Shown here in pieces: positions 1-11,299 of a stretch of DNA of 64,000 nucleotides. The stretch is from RYN-230 sp963851025. GTDB taxonomy: Bacteria > Actinomycetota > Actinomycetes > Streptosporangiales > Streptosporangiaceae. The notes beneath the pieces are model-generated. The model was not told the origin of the DNA, searched no databases, and worked only from the letters and a program-made list of their open reading frames with translations. Position 1 is the first letter of the stretch; each line of letters opens with the position of its first letter. The stretch covers positions 177,344 to 241,343 of the forward strand of contig CAWKOA010000007.1 in assembly GCA_963851025.1 (NCBI GenBank), written 5' to 3'. The position numbers were made by a program, and so were the translations under genes.

Positions 1-1597
1 GCTGGAGCGCGGTGATGATCTCCGTGGTGCCGGCCACCTTGAAGTCCATGTCGCCGAACGCGTCCTCGGCGCCCAGGATGTCGGTCAGCGTGACGTACTC
101 GCCGCCCTCGTAGATCAGGCCCATCGCGATGCCGGACACCATGTCCCGCAGCGGGACACCGGCGTCGAGCAGCGACATGGTGGACGCGCAGACCGAGCCC
201 ATGGACGTCGAGCCGTTGGACCCGATCGCCTCGGAGACCTGGCGGATCGCGTACGGGAACTCCTCGCGGCTGGGCAGCACGGGCAGCACGGCCCGCTCGG
301 CCAGCGCGCCGTGGCCGATCTCGCGCCGCTTCGGCGACCCGACGCGGCCGGTCTCCCCGGTGGAGTACGGCGGCATGTTGTAGTTGTGCATGTACCGCTT
401 GGTGCGCTCCGGGTTGAGCGTGTCGATCATCTGCTCCATCCGGAGCATGTTCAGCGTGGTGACGCCGAGGATCTGCGTCTCACCGCGCTCGAACAGGGCC
501 GAGCCGTGCACCCGGGGCAGCACGTGCGCCTCGGCGGAGAGCTGGCGGATGTCGCTCAGCCCGCGGCCGTCGATGCGGACGCCGTCGCGGATGATCCGCT
601 CCCGGACCAGCTTCTTGGTCAGCGCGCGGAACGCCGCGCTGATCTCCTTCTCGCGGCCCTCGAACTGGCTGGCCAGCTTCTCCACGGTGAGCGCCTTGAC
701 CCGGTCGGTCTCGGTGTCCCGCGCCTGCTTGCCCGCGATGGTGAGCGCCCGGGCCAGCTCCTCGGAGGCGCCCTGGGCCACGGCGTCGTAGACGTCCGTC
801 TGGTAGTCCGCGAACACGGGGAACTCGGCCGTCGGCTTGGCCGCCTGGTCGGCGATCCGCTGCTGGGCCTCGCAGAGCAGCTTGAGGAACGGCTTGGCCG
901 CCTCCAGGCCCTCCGGCACCGTCTCCTCGGTGGGCGCAACCGCGCCGCTGGAGGAGTCGGCGAGCATCCCGATCGTGCCGGTGGTGGACTCGGCCTCGAC
1001 CATCATGATGGCCACGTCGCCGTCCGGGAGCATGCGGCCCGCGACCACCATGTCGAAGGTGGCGTCGTTCAGCTGCTCGTGGGTGGGGAACCCGACCCAC
1101 TGGCCCTTGATCAGGGCGACCCGCACGCCGGCGATCGGCCCCGAGAACGGCAGCCCGGCCAGCATGGTGGACAGGGACGCCGCGTTGATGGCGACCACGT
1201 CGTACAGGTGCTCGGGGTTGAGCGCCAGGATCGTCTCGACGACCTGGACCTCGTTGCGCAGGCCCTTGACGAACGAGGGGCGCAGCGGCCGGTCGATCAG
1301 CCGGCAGGTGAGGATCGCGTCCTCGGACGGGCGGCCTTCCCGGCGGAAGAAGGAGCCGGGGATGCGGCCGATCGCGTACATCCGCTCCTCGACGTCCACG
1401 GTGAGCGGGAAGAAGTCCAGCCCCTCCTTGGGGTGCTTGCCTGCCGTGGTGGCGGACAGGATGACCGTCTCGTCGTCCAGCGTCGCGACGGCCGAACCGG
1501 CGGCCAGCCTGGCCAGCCTGCCGGTCTCGAACTTGATCGTATGGGTGCCGAAGGCTCCGTTATCGATAACGGCTTCGGCGGTAAACACACCCTCCAT
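1..1597 (-). CDS. pnp: Polyribonucleotide nucleotidyltransferase (PNPase), 3' end outside window
   Basis: PNPase degrades RNA 3' to 5' by phosphorolysis and is part of the RNA-decay machinery. About 532 codons are visible, starting MEGVFTAEAVIDNG. They cover the first RNase PH core (GRIPGSFFRREGRPSE, TCRLIDRPLRP), the all-alpha linker and most of the second core (VLPRVHGSALFERGETQ, GSNGSTSMGSVCAS). The C-terminal KH and S1 domains lie beyond the window edge. The ATG at 1597 is chosen because AAGGAGG stands just upstream. It follows rpsO in the same direction, the usual bacterial order. The frame looks intact throughout. Confidence 0.96.
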   Translation of the reverse strand, partial: MEGVFTAEAVIDNGAFGTHTIKFETGRLARLAAGSAVATLDDETVILSATTAGKHPKEGLDFFPLTVDVEERMYAIGRIPGSFFRREGRPSEDAILTCRLIDRPLRPSFVKGLRNEVQVVETILALNPEHLYDVVAINAASLSTMLAGLPFSGPIAGVRVALIKGQWVGFPTHEQLNDATFDMVVAGRMLPDGDVAIMMVEAESTTGTIGMLADSSSGAVAPTEETVPEGLEAAKPFLKLLCEAQQRIADQAAKPTAEFPVFADYQTDVYDAVAQGASEELARALTIAGKQARDTETDRVKALTVEKLASQFEGREKEISAAFRALTKKLVRERIIRDGVRIDGRGLSDIRQLSAEAHVLPRVHGSALFERGETQILGVTTLNMLRMEQMIDTLNPERTKRYMHNYNMPPYSTGETGRVGSPKRREIGHGALAERAVLPVLPSREEFPYAIRQVSEAIGSNGSTSMGSVCASTMSLLDAGVPLRDMVSGIAMGLIYEGGEYVTLTDILGAEDAFGDMDFKVAGTTEIITALQ

Positions 1598-1888
1598 GGG
1601 TGAGACCTCCTTGACTGAGGTCCCGCTCCGCCCGCCGCCGGTGGGTCGTGGCTGGCGCCGTCCGGCCGGTGCTCTGGGCCCACGCCGCGTGGCGTGCGCC
1701 GTCCAGTCCGTTCCGTCTGGCCCGGCCAGCGGCCGGCCCGGTCTTCGATCGAAGCCCTCGGCCCGCCTGCCGCGCTCCCGCAGGAACGCATGCATGAGAC
1801 CCGAGAACCACTACCGAGGACCGGTCCTGGCGCCCTGAGCGCTCCGGGATCGGGGGCCGCGGGAAGTCGTTCTTGAGTTGTGCCGGAC
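1598..1888. other. rpsO-pnp intergenic region
   Basis: This spacer of about 290 bases separates rpsO from pnp. Apart from the pnp SD (about 1605-1613) I see no gene. In other bacteria this gap carries a processing hairpin or a pnp promoter, but the sequence is too GC-rich and repetitive to point to one by eye. Confidence 0.5.
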
Positions 1889-2158
1889 CTACCTGCGCAG
1901 GCCCAGCTTGCTGATGAGCGCACGATAGCGCTCGATGTCCGTGCTAGCCAGATACTTGAGCAGGCGCCGGCGGCGCCCGACCAGCAGCAGCAGGCCGCGA
2001 CGGCTGTGGTGATCGTGCTTGTGCACCTTGAGGTGCTCGGTCAGGTCATTGATCCGTCGCGTCAGCAGTGCAACCTGGACTTCCGGCGAGCCGGTGTCAC
2101 CCTCATTGGTCGCGTTGTCCGCGATGATCTCCTTCTTCACGCCTGTGTCCAGCGGCAC
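1889..2158 (-). CDS. rpsO: 30S ribosomal protein S15
   Basis: This 89-residue protein has the normal S15 length. S15 binds 16S rRNA early in small-subunit assembly. Family motifs include TGSPEVQVALLTRRI, NDLTEHLKVHKHDHHSRR and GLLLLVGRRRRLLKYL. The start is GTG with AGGAAAG just upstream. It lies between ribF and pnp on the same strand, the conserved actinobacterial order. The frame is intact. Confidence 0.97.
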   Translation of the reverse strand: MPLDTGVKKEIIADNATNEGDTGSPEVQVALLTRRINDLTEHLKVHKHDHHSRRGLLLLVGRRRRLLKYLASTDIERYRALISKLGLRR

Positions 2159-2367
2159 GTGGCTTTCCTATCTTTGTCGCAAGGTTACGGGGCGGGGCTC
2201 AGCGCGGCCCAGAAAGAACTGGATGTGCGGGGGAGCCCCTCGGCCAGCCGCTTGAGGGTGCAGCTAACCCGGGCCGGAACACGCCGGCCGTTACCTAAAG
2301 GTATCACGCGGGCTGGTCTGTAAATGCCGGGTCGCCCCGGCGCCCCGCCGGGCCTTACGGCGCGTCC
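2159..2367 (-). promoter_or_regulatory. Likely rpsO promoter/leader region
   Basis: The 209 bases between ribF and rpsO hold no gene. A short inverted repeat (TACCT-AA-AGGTA, 2292-2303) sits in the only AT-richer patch, about 135 bases upstream of the rpsO start, and may mark a promoter or regulator site. GC-rich dyads next to the ribF stop (about 2325-2360) could end ribF transcription. Both readings are tentative. Confidence 0.3.
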
Positions 2368-3321
2368 TCAGGAGGTGCCGCCGAGCAGGCCCCGGGCCTC
2401 GTCAACGTCGCGGCACATCTGCTCGGTAAGGGCGTCCGCGGAGTCGAACCGGACCATGCCCCGCAGCCGGGCCGCGAAATCCACCGCCACGTGCACGCCG
2501 TACAGGTCCAGGTCGTCGCGGTCCAGCGCGTAGGCCTCGACGGTCCGTTCCCGGCCGTCGAACGTCGGGTTGGTGCCCACCGAGATCGCGGCCGGCCAGC
2601 GCTGCTCCTCCTGGCCCTCGGCGCCCAGGCTGGCCAGCCAGCCCGCGTACACGCCGTCGGCGGGGATGGCGGTGTACGGGGCGGTCTCGAGGTTGGCGGT
2701 CGGGAAGCCGAGCGCCCGGCCGCGCTGCTGGCCGCGCACCACGACCCCCTCCACCCGGTGCGGGCGGCCCAGGTCCTCCGCGGCGCCGGCCACGTCCCCC
2801 TGGCCGAGCAGGTCGCGGATCCCGCTGGAGGAAATCGTGACCCCGTGCTCGGCCAGCAGCGGCACGCCCTCCGCCCCGAAGTCGTACTTCTCGCCCAGCT
2901 CGGCCAGCAGCGGCACGTCGCCGGCGGCCCGGTGGCCGAACCGGAAGTTCTCCCCCACCACGACCCAGCGGGCGTGCAGCCGGTCGGCGAGCACGGCCCG
3001 GACGAACTCATCCGGTCCCAGCCGGGAGAAGTCGAGCGTGAACGGCAGGACGCAGACCGCGTCGCAGCCCTCGCCGCCCAGCAGTTCCACCCGGCGGCGG
3101 ACGCTGCACAGCAGCGGGGGATGCGAGCCGGGCCGGACCACCTCCGCCGGGTGCGGGTCGAAGGTGATCACGACCACGGGCAGGTCGAGCCGGGCCCCGG
3201 CCCCGGCGGCCCGGCCCACGATGCGCTGGTGCCCCCGGTGCACGCCGTCGAACACGCCGATGGTGACGACCGAGGAGCCCCAGTCTCCGGGCACGTCATC
3301 CAGGCCCTGCCAGCGCTGCAC
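2368..3321 (-). CDS. ribF: Bifunctional riboflavin kinase / FAD synthetase
   Basis: A 317-residue cytoplasmic enzyme that makes FMN from riboflavin and then FAD. The N-terminal adenylyltransferase half has TIGVFDGVHRGHQRIV, ITFDPHP and ISSSGIRDLL. The C-terminal kinase half has RALGFPTANLE and SVGTNPTFDG. The GTG at 3321 is preferred over upstream in-frame codons because AAAGGAG stands upstream and homology begins here. It is in the usual truB-ribF-rpsO neighbourhood, here with a DAHP synthase between truB and ribF. The frame is intact. Confidence 0.95.
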   Translation of the reverse strand: MQRWQGLDDVPGDWGSSVVTIGVFDGVHRGHQRIVGRAAGAGARLDLPVVVITFDPHPAEVVRPGSHPPLLCSVRRRVELLGGEGCDAVCVLPFTLDFSRLGPDEFVRAVLADRLHARWVVVGENFRFGHRAAGDVPLLAELGEKYDFGAEGVPLLAEHGVTISSSGIRDLLGQGDVAGAAEDLGRPHRVEGVVVRGQQRGRALGFPTANLETAPYTAIPADGVYAGWLASLGAEGQEEQRWPAAISVGTNPTFDGRERTVEAYALDRDDLDLYGVHVAVDFAARLRGMVRFDSADALTEQMCRDVDEARGLLGGTS

Positions 3322-3391
3322 GGTGCTGCTCCTTTGATGCTCGGCGCGGGTGGCCGCGGCGGGTCTTCGCACCCCAAGCCTAGGGGCCAGC

Positions 3392-4492
3392 CTAGGGGGC
3401 CGGCGCGGCGGCGGACCCGGCGACCGCGCGCGGCGGCGTGACGTCGCGGCGGCGCCGGACCGCGGCGGCCAGCCCGCCCAGCACCGCCGCGGTGGCCTCC
3501 ACGTCGATGCACGCGTCGGTGACGCTCTGCCCGTAGACCAGCGTGGCCGGGTCCCCGGGTTCCTGCCGCCCGGCCTGCAGGAAGCTTTCCAGCATGATCC
3601 CCACCAGGCCCGGCTCCCCCGCGCCGATCTGGTCGGCGATCACCCCGGCCACGACCGGCTGGCGCCGGTAGTCCTTGCCGCTGTTGCCGTGGCTGGCGTC
3701 CACCATCACCCGCCGGGCCAGCCCGGCCTTGGTCACCTTGTCCAGTGCCTCCTGGACCGGCGCGGGCTCGTAGTTGGGCCCGGGCCGCCCGCCCCGCAGG
3801 ATGATGTGGCAGTCCGGGTTGCCGGCGGTGGTGACCACCGCCGCCGCGCCGGCCCGGGTGACGCCGAAGAAGGTGTGCCCGGTCGCCGCCGCCCGGCACG
3901 CGTCCACGGCCACGGTCACCTCGCCGTCGGTGCCGTTCTTGAACCCGATCGGCATGGACAGGCCCGAGGCCAGCTGCCGGTGCACCTGGCTCTCGGTGGT
4001 CCGGGCGCCGATCGCGCCCCAGGCCACGGCGTCGGCGATGTACTGGGGGGTGATCGGGTCCAGCCACTCGCAGCCCACCGGGAGGCCGAGCGAGACCACG
4101 TCGAGCAGGAACCGGCGCGCCATCCGCAGGCCCCGGTGCACGTCGTGGGTGCCGTCCATGCCGGGGTCGTTGATCAGCCCCTTCCAGCCGGTCACCGTGC
4201 GCGGCTTCTCGAAGTAGACCCGCATCACCACCAGCAGGTCACCGGCGAGCGACTCGCGCAGCGCGGCCAGCCGGGCCGCGTAGTCCAGCCCGGCGGCCGG
4301 GTCGTGCACCGAGCACGGGCCGGCCACCACGAGCAGGCGGTCGTCCTCACCGTCCAGCACCGCGCGCACCTCGGCGCGGGATCGTTCGACCATGTCGGCC
4401 TCGGCGGGCCCGAGCGGCAATTCCTCCAGCAGCGCCGCGGGCGAGAGCAACGGCTCATAGCCCAGGATCCGGGTATCGCTGGTGTGCGGCAT
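3392..4492 (-). CDS. Class I 3-deoxy-7-phosphoheptulonate (DAHP) synthase
   Basis: This 366-residue enzyme condenses phosphoenolpyruvate with erythrose 4-phosphate, the first step of the shikimate pathway. AroF/G/H-type motifs are VVAGPCSVHDP, MRVYFEKPRTVTGWKG, GFKNGTDG, ILRGGRPGPNY and VDASHGNSGK. The start ATG (4492) follows GGGAGGAGA; in-frame codons further upstream lack an SD. The position is odd: an aromatic amino-acid gene between truB and ribF, set off from truB by a large hairpin. Its allosteric effector cannot be told from sequence, so no isozyme symbol is given. Confidence 0.95.
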   Translation of the reverse strand: MPHTSDTRILGYEPLLSPAALLEELPLGPAEADMVERSRAEVRAVLDGEDDRLLVVAGPCSVHDPAAGLDYAARLAALRESLAGDLLVVMRVYFEKPRTVTGWKGLINDPGMDGTHDVHRGLRMARRFLLDVVSLGLPVGCEWLDPITPQYIADAVAWGAIGARTTESQVHRQLASGLSMPIGFKNGTDGEVTVAVDACRAAATGHTFFGVTRAGAAAVVTTAGNPDCHIILRGGRPGPNYEPAPVQEALDKVTKAGLARRVMVDASHGNSGKDYRRQPVVAGVIADQIGAGEPGLVGIMLESFLQAGRQEPGDPATLVYGQSVTDACIDVEATAAVLGGLAAAVRRRRDVTPPRAVAGSAAAPAP

Positions 4493-4612
4493 GACGCTCT
4501 CCTCCCGCGAGCCGGCTGCCCGCATGTGCCATTCTGCCGGACGGGGCCGCGTGATCAGGGACCAGCGCGCGCCGCCCGGCCCGGCGTGCGCCTCCGGGCG
4601 GACGCCGTTTTC

Positions 4613-4674
4613 ATTCGCCGCAACGAGAACCGTCCCGGGCTGACCGGCCCGGGACGGTTCTCGTTGCGGCGAAT
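4613..4674. terminator. 28-bp perfect hairpin between truB and the DAHP synthase gene
   Basis: Two perfectly complementary 28-base arms (4613-4640 and 4647-4674) flank the six-base loop TGACCG. The arms begin ATTCGCCG and end at CCCGGGC. The hairpin starts 24 bases beyond the truB stop, so it probably ends the nusA-infB-truB transcript. No U-run follows on either strand, which is common for high-GC actinobacterial terminators. A mobile palindromic repeat is the alternative. Confidence 0.7.
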
Positions 4675-4697
4675 TAAGGCGGGCAGTCCCCCGGCGG

Positions 4698-5672
4698 TCA
4701 GGGAACGAACACGGCGAGCGGCCTGGCTACGCCGTCTTTCTCCTCGACCAGCGCGATGAGCGTGCCGCCGGGCCCGAGCGCGGCCACCGGGCCGGCCTCC
4801 TGGCCCAGGGCGGCCAGCCGCCCGCCGTGCGAGAGGGAGCGGGCCTCGTCCTCGGTGAGCTGGCGGACCGGGAAGGCCTCCGCCGCGGCCTCGGCCAGCG
4901 GCAGCACGGTCAGATGTTCGGCGAGCTCGTCCAGCCCGTGCGCGGCGCGCAGATCGTACGGGCCGACCCGGGTCCGGCGCAGCCTGGTCAGGTGCCCGCC
5001 CACGCCGAGCGCCTCCCCCATGTCGCGGGCCAGCGCGCGGATGTAGGTGCCGCTGGAGCAGCGCACCTCGACGTCGGCGTCCAGCAGCTCCCCCGGCCCT
5101 CCGTCTGGCGCTCCGTCTGGCCCGTCGTCTGGCGCTTCCGCCCGGGACGGGCCGGACGGCCTGGACGGTGAAGGACCACACGGTCACCGGGCGGGGCTCG
5201 AGCACCGGGGGGGTTCCCTCGCGGGTCAGCTGGTAGGCCCGGCGGCCCGCCACCTTGATCGCGCTGACCGTGGGCGGCACCTGCTGGATGTGGCCGGTCA
5301 GCGCGTCCGCGGCCCGCTGCACCTGGGCCAGGGTGAGCTGGGCGGGGGTTAGCCCGGCGGGGCCGGCTGGGCCGCCGGGCCGGCCGGGATGACCGTGCCC
5401 TCGGCGTCGCCCGTGTCGGTGGCCTGGCCCAGCCGGATGGTGGCCTGGTACTCCTTGTCGGTGAGCGTCAGGTGGCCGAGCAGCCGCGTCGCTTTCTCCA
5501 CGCCGACGACGAGCACCCCGGTCGCCATCGGGTCGAGCGTGCCGGCGTGCCCGACCCGCCGGGTGCCGGCCAGCCGGCGGATCCGCGCCACCACGTCATG
5601 GGAGGTCATGCCGCCGGGCTTGTCCACCACGATCAGCCCGCCCGGCGCGTTCCCCCGGGGTTCCCGGGCCAC
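4698..5672 (-). CDS. truB: tRNA pseudouridine(55) synthase, two frameshifts
   Basis: TruB converts U55 of tRNA to pseudouridine. Three consecutive frames together spell the whole protein. The first has GGLIVVDKPGGMTSHDVV and GTLDPMATGVLVVGVEKATR with the catalytic Asp of GTLDP. The second has HIQQVPPTVSAIKVAGRRAY. The third has RCSSGTYIRALARDMGEALG and the PUA-like tail ending LAVFVP. Frame breaks lie near 5345-5380 and 5090-5170, both in GC-rich runs. The likely start is GTG 5672, just after the nrnA stop. For an essential-type housekeeping gene, sequence error is the better explanation. Confidence 0.88.
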
Positions 5673-5676
5673 CGGC

Positions 5677-6696
5677 CTAGCTGCTTTCCGCCAGCAGCCC
5701 GCGCAGCCGTGCGATGGCGTCCCCGGCACTGCCGGCCAGCGTGACGCCGGCCGCGTTGCGGTGCCCGCCCCCGCCCAGCCGGGAGCAGGCGCGGCCCACG
5801 TCCACCTTGCCCTTGGACCGGGCGGACGCCTGCCACAGCCCGTCGTCGGACTGCTTGAGCACGATGGCCACCTCCGCCTCGTCGGTGCGGCGCACCACGT
5901 CGATGACGGACTCGATGGCGTCGAGGGACAGGCCGTGCGCGGCCCGGTCGGCCCGGGTGACCGAGGTCCACACCAGGCCGTGGCCGCCGGCCGCGTCCGG
6001 CTCGAGCACGGCCCGGCCGAGCACCGCCGAGAGCAGCCCCAGGTAACCGAACGGGGCCCGGTCCCACAGCTCCCGGGCCACCGTGCCCGGCTCTATCCCG
6101 GTGGCCAGCAGCCGCGCGGCCGCCTGGTGCACCAGGGGCGTGGTCGCGGAGTACTTGAAGGAACCCGTGTCGGCGACCAGGCCGGCGTAGAGGCCGAACG
6201 CGATGTCCCGGGTCAGCTCCTGGCCGGCCGCGCCGATCAGGTCCAGGACCAGCATGGCCGTGGCGGCCGCTCCGGGGTCGATCAGGTTGACGGTGCCGAA
6301 CCGGGTGTTGGAGGCGTGGTGGTCGATGACGATCAGCTGGTCGGCGCGGGACGCGTGCCCGGCGAGGATCCCCAGCCGGTCGATGCTGCCCGCGTCGAAG
6401 GTGACCATGACCTCGGGCCGGTGCGGGTAGCCGTCCGGCGGGCTGAGCAGGCTGAGCCCGGGCAGGAAGCGGAGCATCTCCGGCACCTCGAACGGGTCAT
6501 CGCCGAACGAGGCCACGACCCGCTGAGCCCGGCGTCCCGGTGCGCGCAGCGCGTGCGCGACCGCCAGCATCGATCCCAGCGCGTCCGCGTCCGGGCGCAC
6601 ATGGCAGGCCAGGCAGACCTCGTCCGCCGCGTCCAGCAGAGCCAGAGCCCTGGCCTGCTCGGTCACGAGATCAGCCTGGCTCGGCTCCGCAGTCAC
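5677..6696 (-). CDS. nrnA: DHH-family bifunctional oligoribonuclease / pAp phosphatase (NrnA-like)
   Basis: A 339-residue Mn-dependent phosphoesterase predicted to degrade nanoRNA and 3'-phosphoadenosine 5'-phosphate. The DHH domain shows CHVRPDADALGS (residues 31-42), TFDAGSIDR and VIDHHASN (about 123-130). The DHHA1 domain shows SKGKVDVGRA and GGGGHRNAAG near the C-terminus. Its start overlaps the rbfA stop by four bases, implying coupled translation. The rbfA-nrnA-truB order is conserved in actinobacteria. The frame is intact. Confidence 0.93.
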   Translation of the reverse strand: MTAEPSQADLVTEQARALALLDAADEVCLACHVRPDADALGSMLAVAHALRAPGRRAQRVVASFGDDPFEVPEMLRFLPGLSLLSPPDGYPHRPEVMVTFDAGSIDRLGILAGHASRADQLIVIDHHASNTRFGTVNLIDPGAAATAMLVLDLIGAAGQELTRDIAFGLYAGLVADTGSFKYSATTPLVHQAAARLLATGIEPGTVARELWDRAPFGYLGLLSAVLGRAVLEPDAAGGHGLVWTSVTRADRAAHGLSLDAIESVIDVVRRTDEAEVAIVLKQSDDGLWQASARSKGKVDVGRACSRLGGGGHRNAAGVTLAGSAGDAIARLRGLLAESS

Positions 6697-7310
6697 GGTC
6701 GTGAGTATCCCGCGCCGTGATCGCCGGCGGCGGACGTTCCGCCGAGAACGCCGCGGGACGGCCAGGTGCCGGGCGGGGCGTTCTGCGGCGCGCCCCCGTC
6801 CAGGCCACCGTCGGGGCGGCCGCCGCCCAGGTCGTCCCGGTCAAGGTCGTCCTCGCCGGGGTCGTCCTCGTCCCCGTCGCGGCCGGCCAGGCCTGGCGGA
6901 TCGCGGTACGGATCGGGGTCCCCGGCCGGCACCGCCCCCTCGCGCACCTCGGCCAGCCGGGCGTCGGCTTCGCGGGCCCGGGCCACCAGGTCTTCCATGT
7001 GCCGGGCCCCCTCCGGGAGGGTGTCGGCCACGAACGTGAGGGAGGGCGTGTGCTTCAGCCCGGTCTGGTGGCCGACCTCGGACCGGATCACCCCGGTCGC
7101 GCTGGCCAGCGCGGCGGCGGTGGCGGTGACCTCCTCGGCTGATCCGTAGACCGTGTAGAAGACGGTGGCCTCACGCAGGTCGCCGGTCAGCCTGGCCTCG
7201 GTCACCGTGACGAAGCCGAGCCGGGGATCCTTGATCCGCCGTTCCAGCATCTCCGCCACGATCTGGGCGATCCGGTCAGCGAGCTTCCGGGCCCGGGCTT
7301 GATCCACCAT
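6693..7310 (-). CDS. rbfA: Ribosome-binding factor A with long acidic tail
   Basis: RbfA helps mature the 16S rRNA 5' end and is important for cold growth. The first ~115 residues are a normal RbfA KH-like domain (ADRIAQIVAEMLERRIKDPRLG, PSLTFVADTLPEGARHMEDL). The protein is 205 residues, against about 120-150 in most families. The extra ~80 residues are rich in Asp, Gly and Pro (DEDDPGEDDLDRDD) and look disordered. The tail could be lengthened by a frame error near the end, since the stop overlaps nrnA. Confidence 0.92.
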   Translation of the reverse strand: MVDQARARKLADRIAQIVAEMLERRIKDPRLGFVTVTEARLTGDLREATVFYTVYGSAEEVTATAAALASATGVIRSEVGHQTGLKHTPSLTFVADTLPEGARHMEDLVARAREADARLAEVREGAVPAGDPDPYRDPPGLAGRDGDEDDPGEDDLDRDDLGGGRPDGGLDGGAPQNAPPGTWPSRGVLGGTSAAGDHGAGYSRP

Positions 7311-7317
7311 GGGTAGC

Positions 7318-7614
7318 TCACTCCTCCTCGGTCAGCAGCCGCTGCCGCGCGGACAGCAGTTCGATATCGGGGCGCGCCGCCACCAGGCGCTCGCAGGCGT
7401 CGAGGACCTCGACGGCGTGAGCGGCCGTGGAGGACACTACCGCCACCCCGATCTCGGCGCGGCGGTGCAGGTCGGTGTGCCCGCTCTCGGCCACCGCCAC
7501 GCCGGGATAACGGCGGCGGACCTCGGCGACCACCGAGGCCACCGCCGACCTCTTCTGCTTGAGCGACCGCACGTCACCCAGCAGCACATCCAGGGTCAGG
7601 GCACCCAGGTACAC
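7318..7614 (-). CDS. DUF503 family protein (YlxP-like)
   Basis: A short conserved protein encoded between infB and rbfA in many Gram-positive bacteria, probably linked to ribosome assembly; its function is not established. The core is MYLGALTLDVLLGDVRSLKQ followed by GVAVAESGHTDLHRRAEIGV. The start is GTG 7614 with a purine-rich GGAGGGG upstream; an open frame continues further upstream but lacks homology. The frame is intact and rbfA starts only seven bases after its stop. Confidence 0.88.
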   Translation of the reverse strand: MYLGALTLDVLLGDVRSLKQKRSAVASVVAEVRRRYPGVAVAESGHTDLHRRAEIGVAVVSSTAAHAVEVLDACERLVAARPDIELLSARQRLLTEEE

Positions 7615-7676
7615 GAGCGCCCCTCCCGCACGGGCCCGCCCGGTCCCGGCCGTGGCCGGGACCGGGGGTGCCTGTC

Positions 7677-10784
<3,108 letters not shown>

Positions 10785-10899
10785 TGCGCTCCCTCTGTCG
10801 GCCCGGCTCCGCCGGGCCATCGTGGCCGATCCGGGGCAGCGCGTGCTCCGGACGGCCTCAGCTTCTGGTTCTCATCGCCGCGTTCTCATCGCGCGCTCA

Positions 10900-11286
10900 T
10901 CACAACTGATCCCGCTTTCCCGGCACTGCTGCCGTTTTAGCTTCGACCGTCTCACCCCGCCGGCCAGCCCCAGGGGACTCACCGGCCAGCCCATGAGAGC
11001 CCGCATCGCGCCCCGCCAGGAAGTCCTCGAGCGGGCCGGCACCGAGCGGCGCCGGCTGGCGCAGCGCCCGCGCCAGTGCCCTGCGGCGCTGTGCGAGCTC
11101 GAAGCATTCCTGGCTGGGATGCAGATACGCGCCCCGGCCGGGCAGCCGCGCCTGCGGATCAGGAACGATGTCGTCCCCGACCGCCACCAGACGCAGCAGG
11201 TCAGACTTGGCCGCACGGACCCTGCAACCTACGCAGGTGCGAATCGCGGGCGCGGAACGCACCAGCCGCGGGGACCGTCTGGCCAT
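10900..11286 (-). CDS. YlxR family (DUF448) RNA-binding protein
   Basis: Small basic protein encoded between nusA and infB in most Gram-positive bacteria, and thought to bind RNA. Signature segments are RTCVGCRVRAAKSDLLRLVA and GRGAYLHPSQECFELAQRRR. The ATG at 11286 lies 13 bases after the nusA stop and begins MARRSPRLVRSAP. The C-terminal ~35 residues are not conserved and may not be real. About 115 bases separate it from infB. Confidence 0.88.
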   Translation of the reverse strand: MARRSPRLVRSAPAIRTCVGCRVRAAKSDLLRLVAVGDDIVPDPQARLPGRGAYLHPSQECFELAQRRRALARALRQPAPLGAGPLEDFLAGRDAGSHGLAGESPGAGRRGETVEAKTAAVPGKRDQL

Positions 11287-11299
11287 TGTCGTTGCAAGC

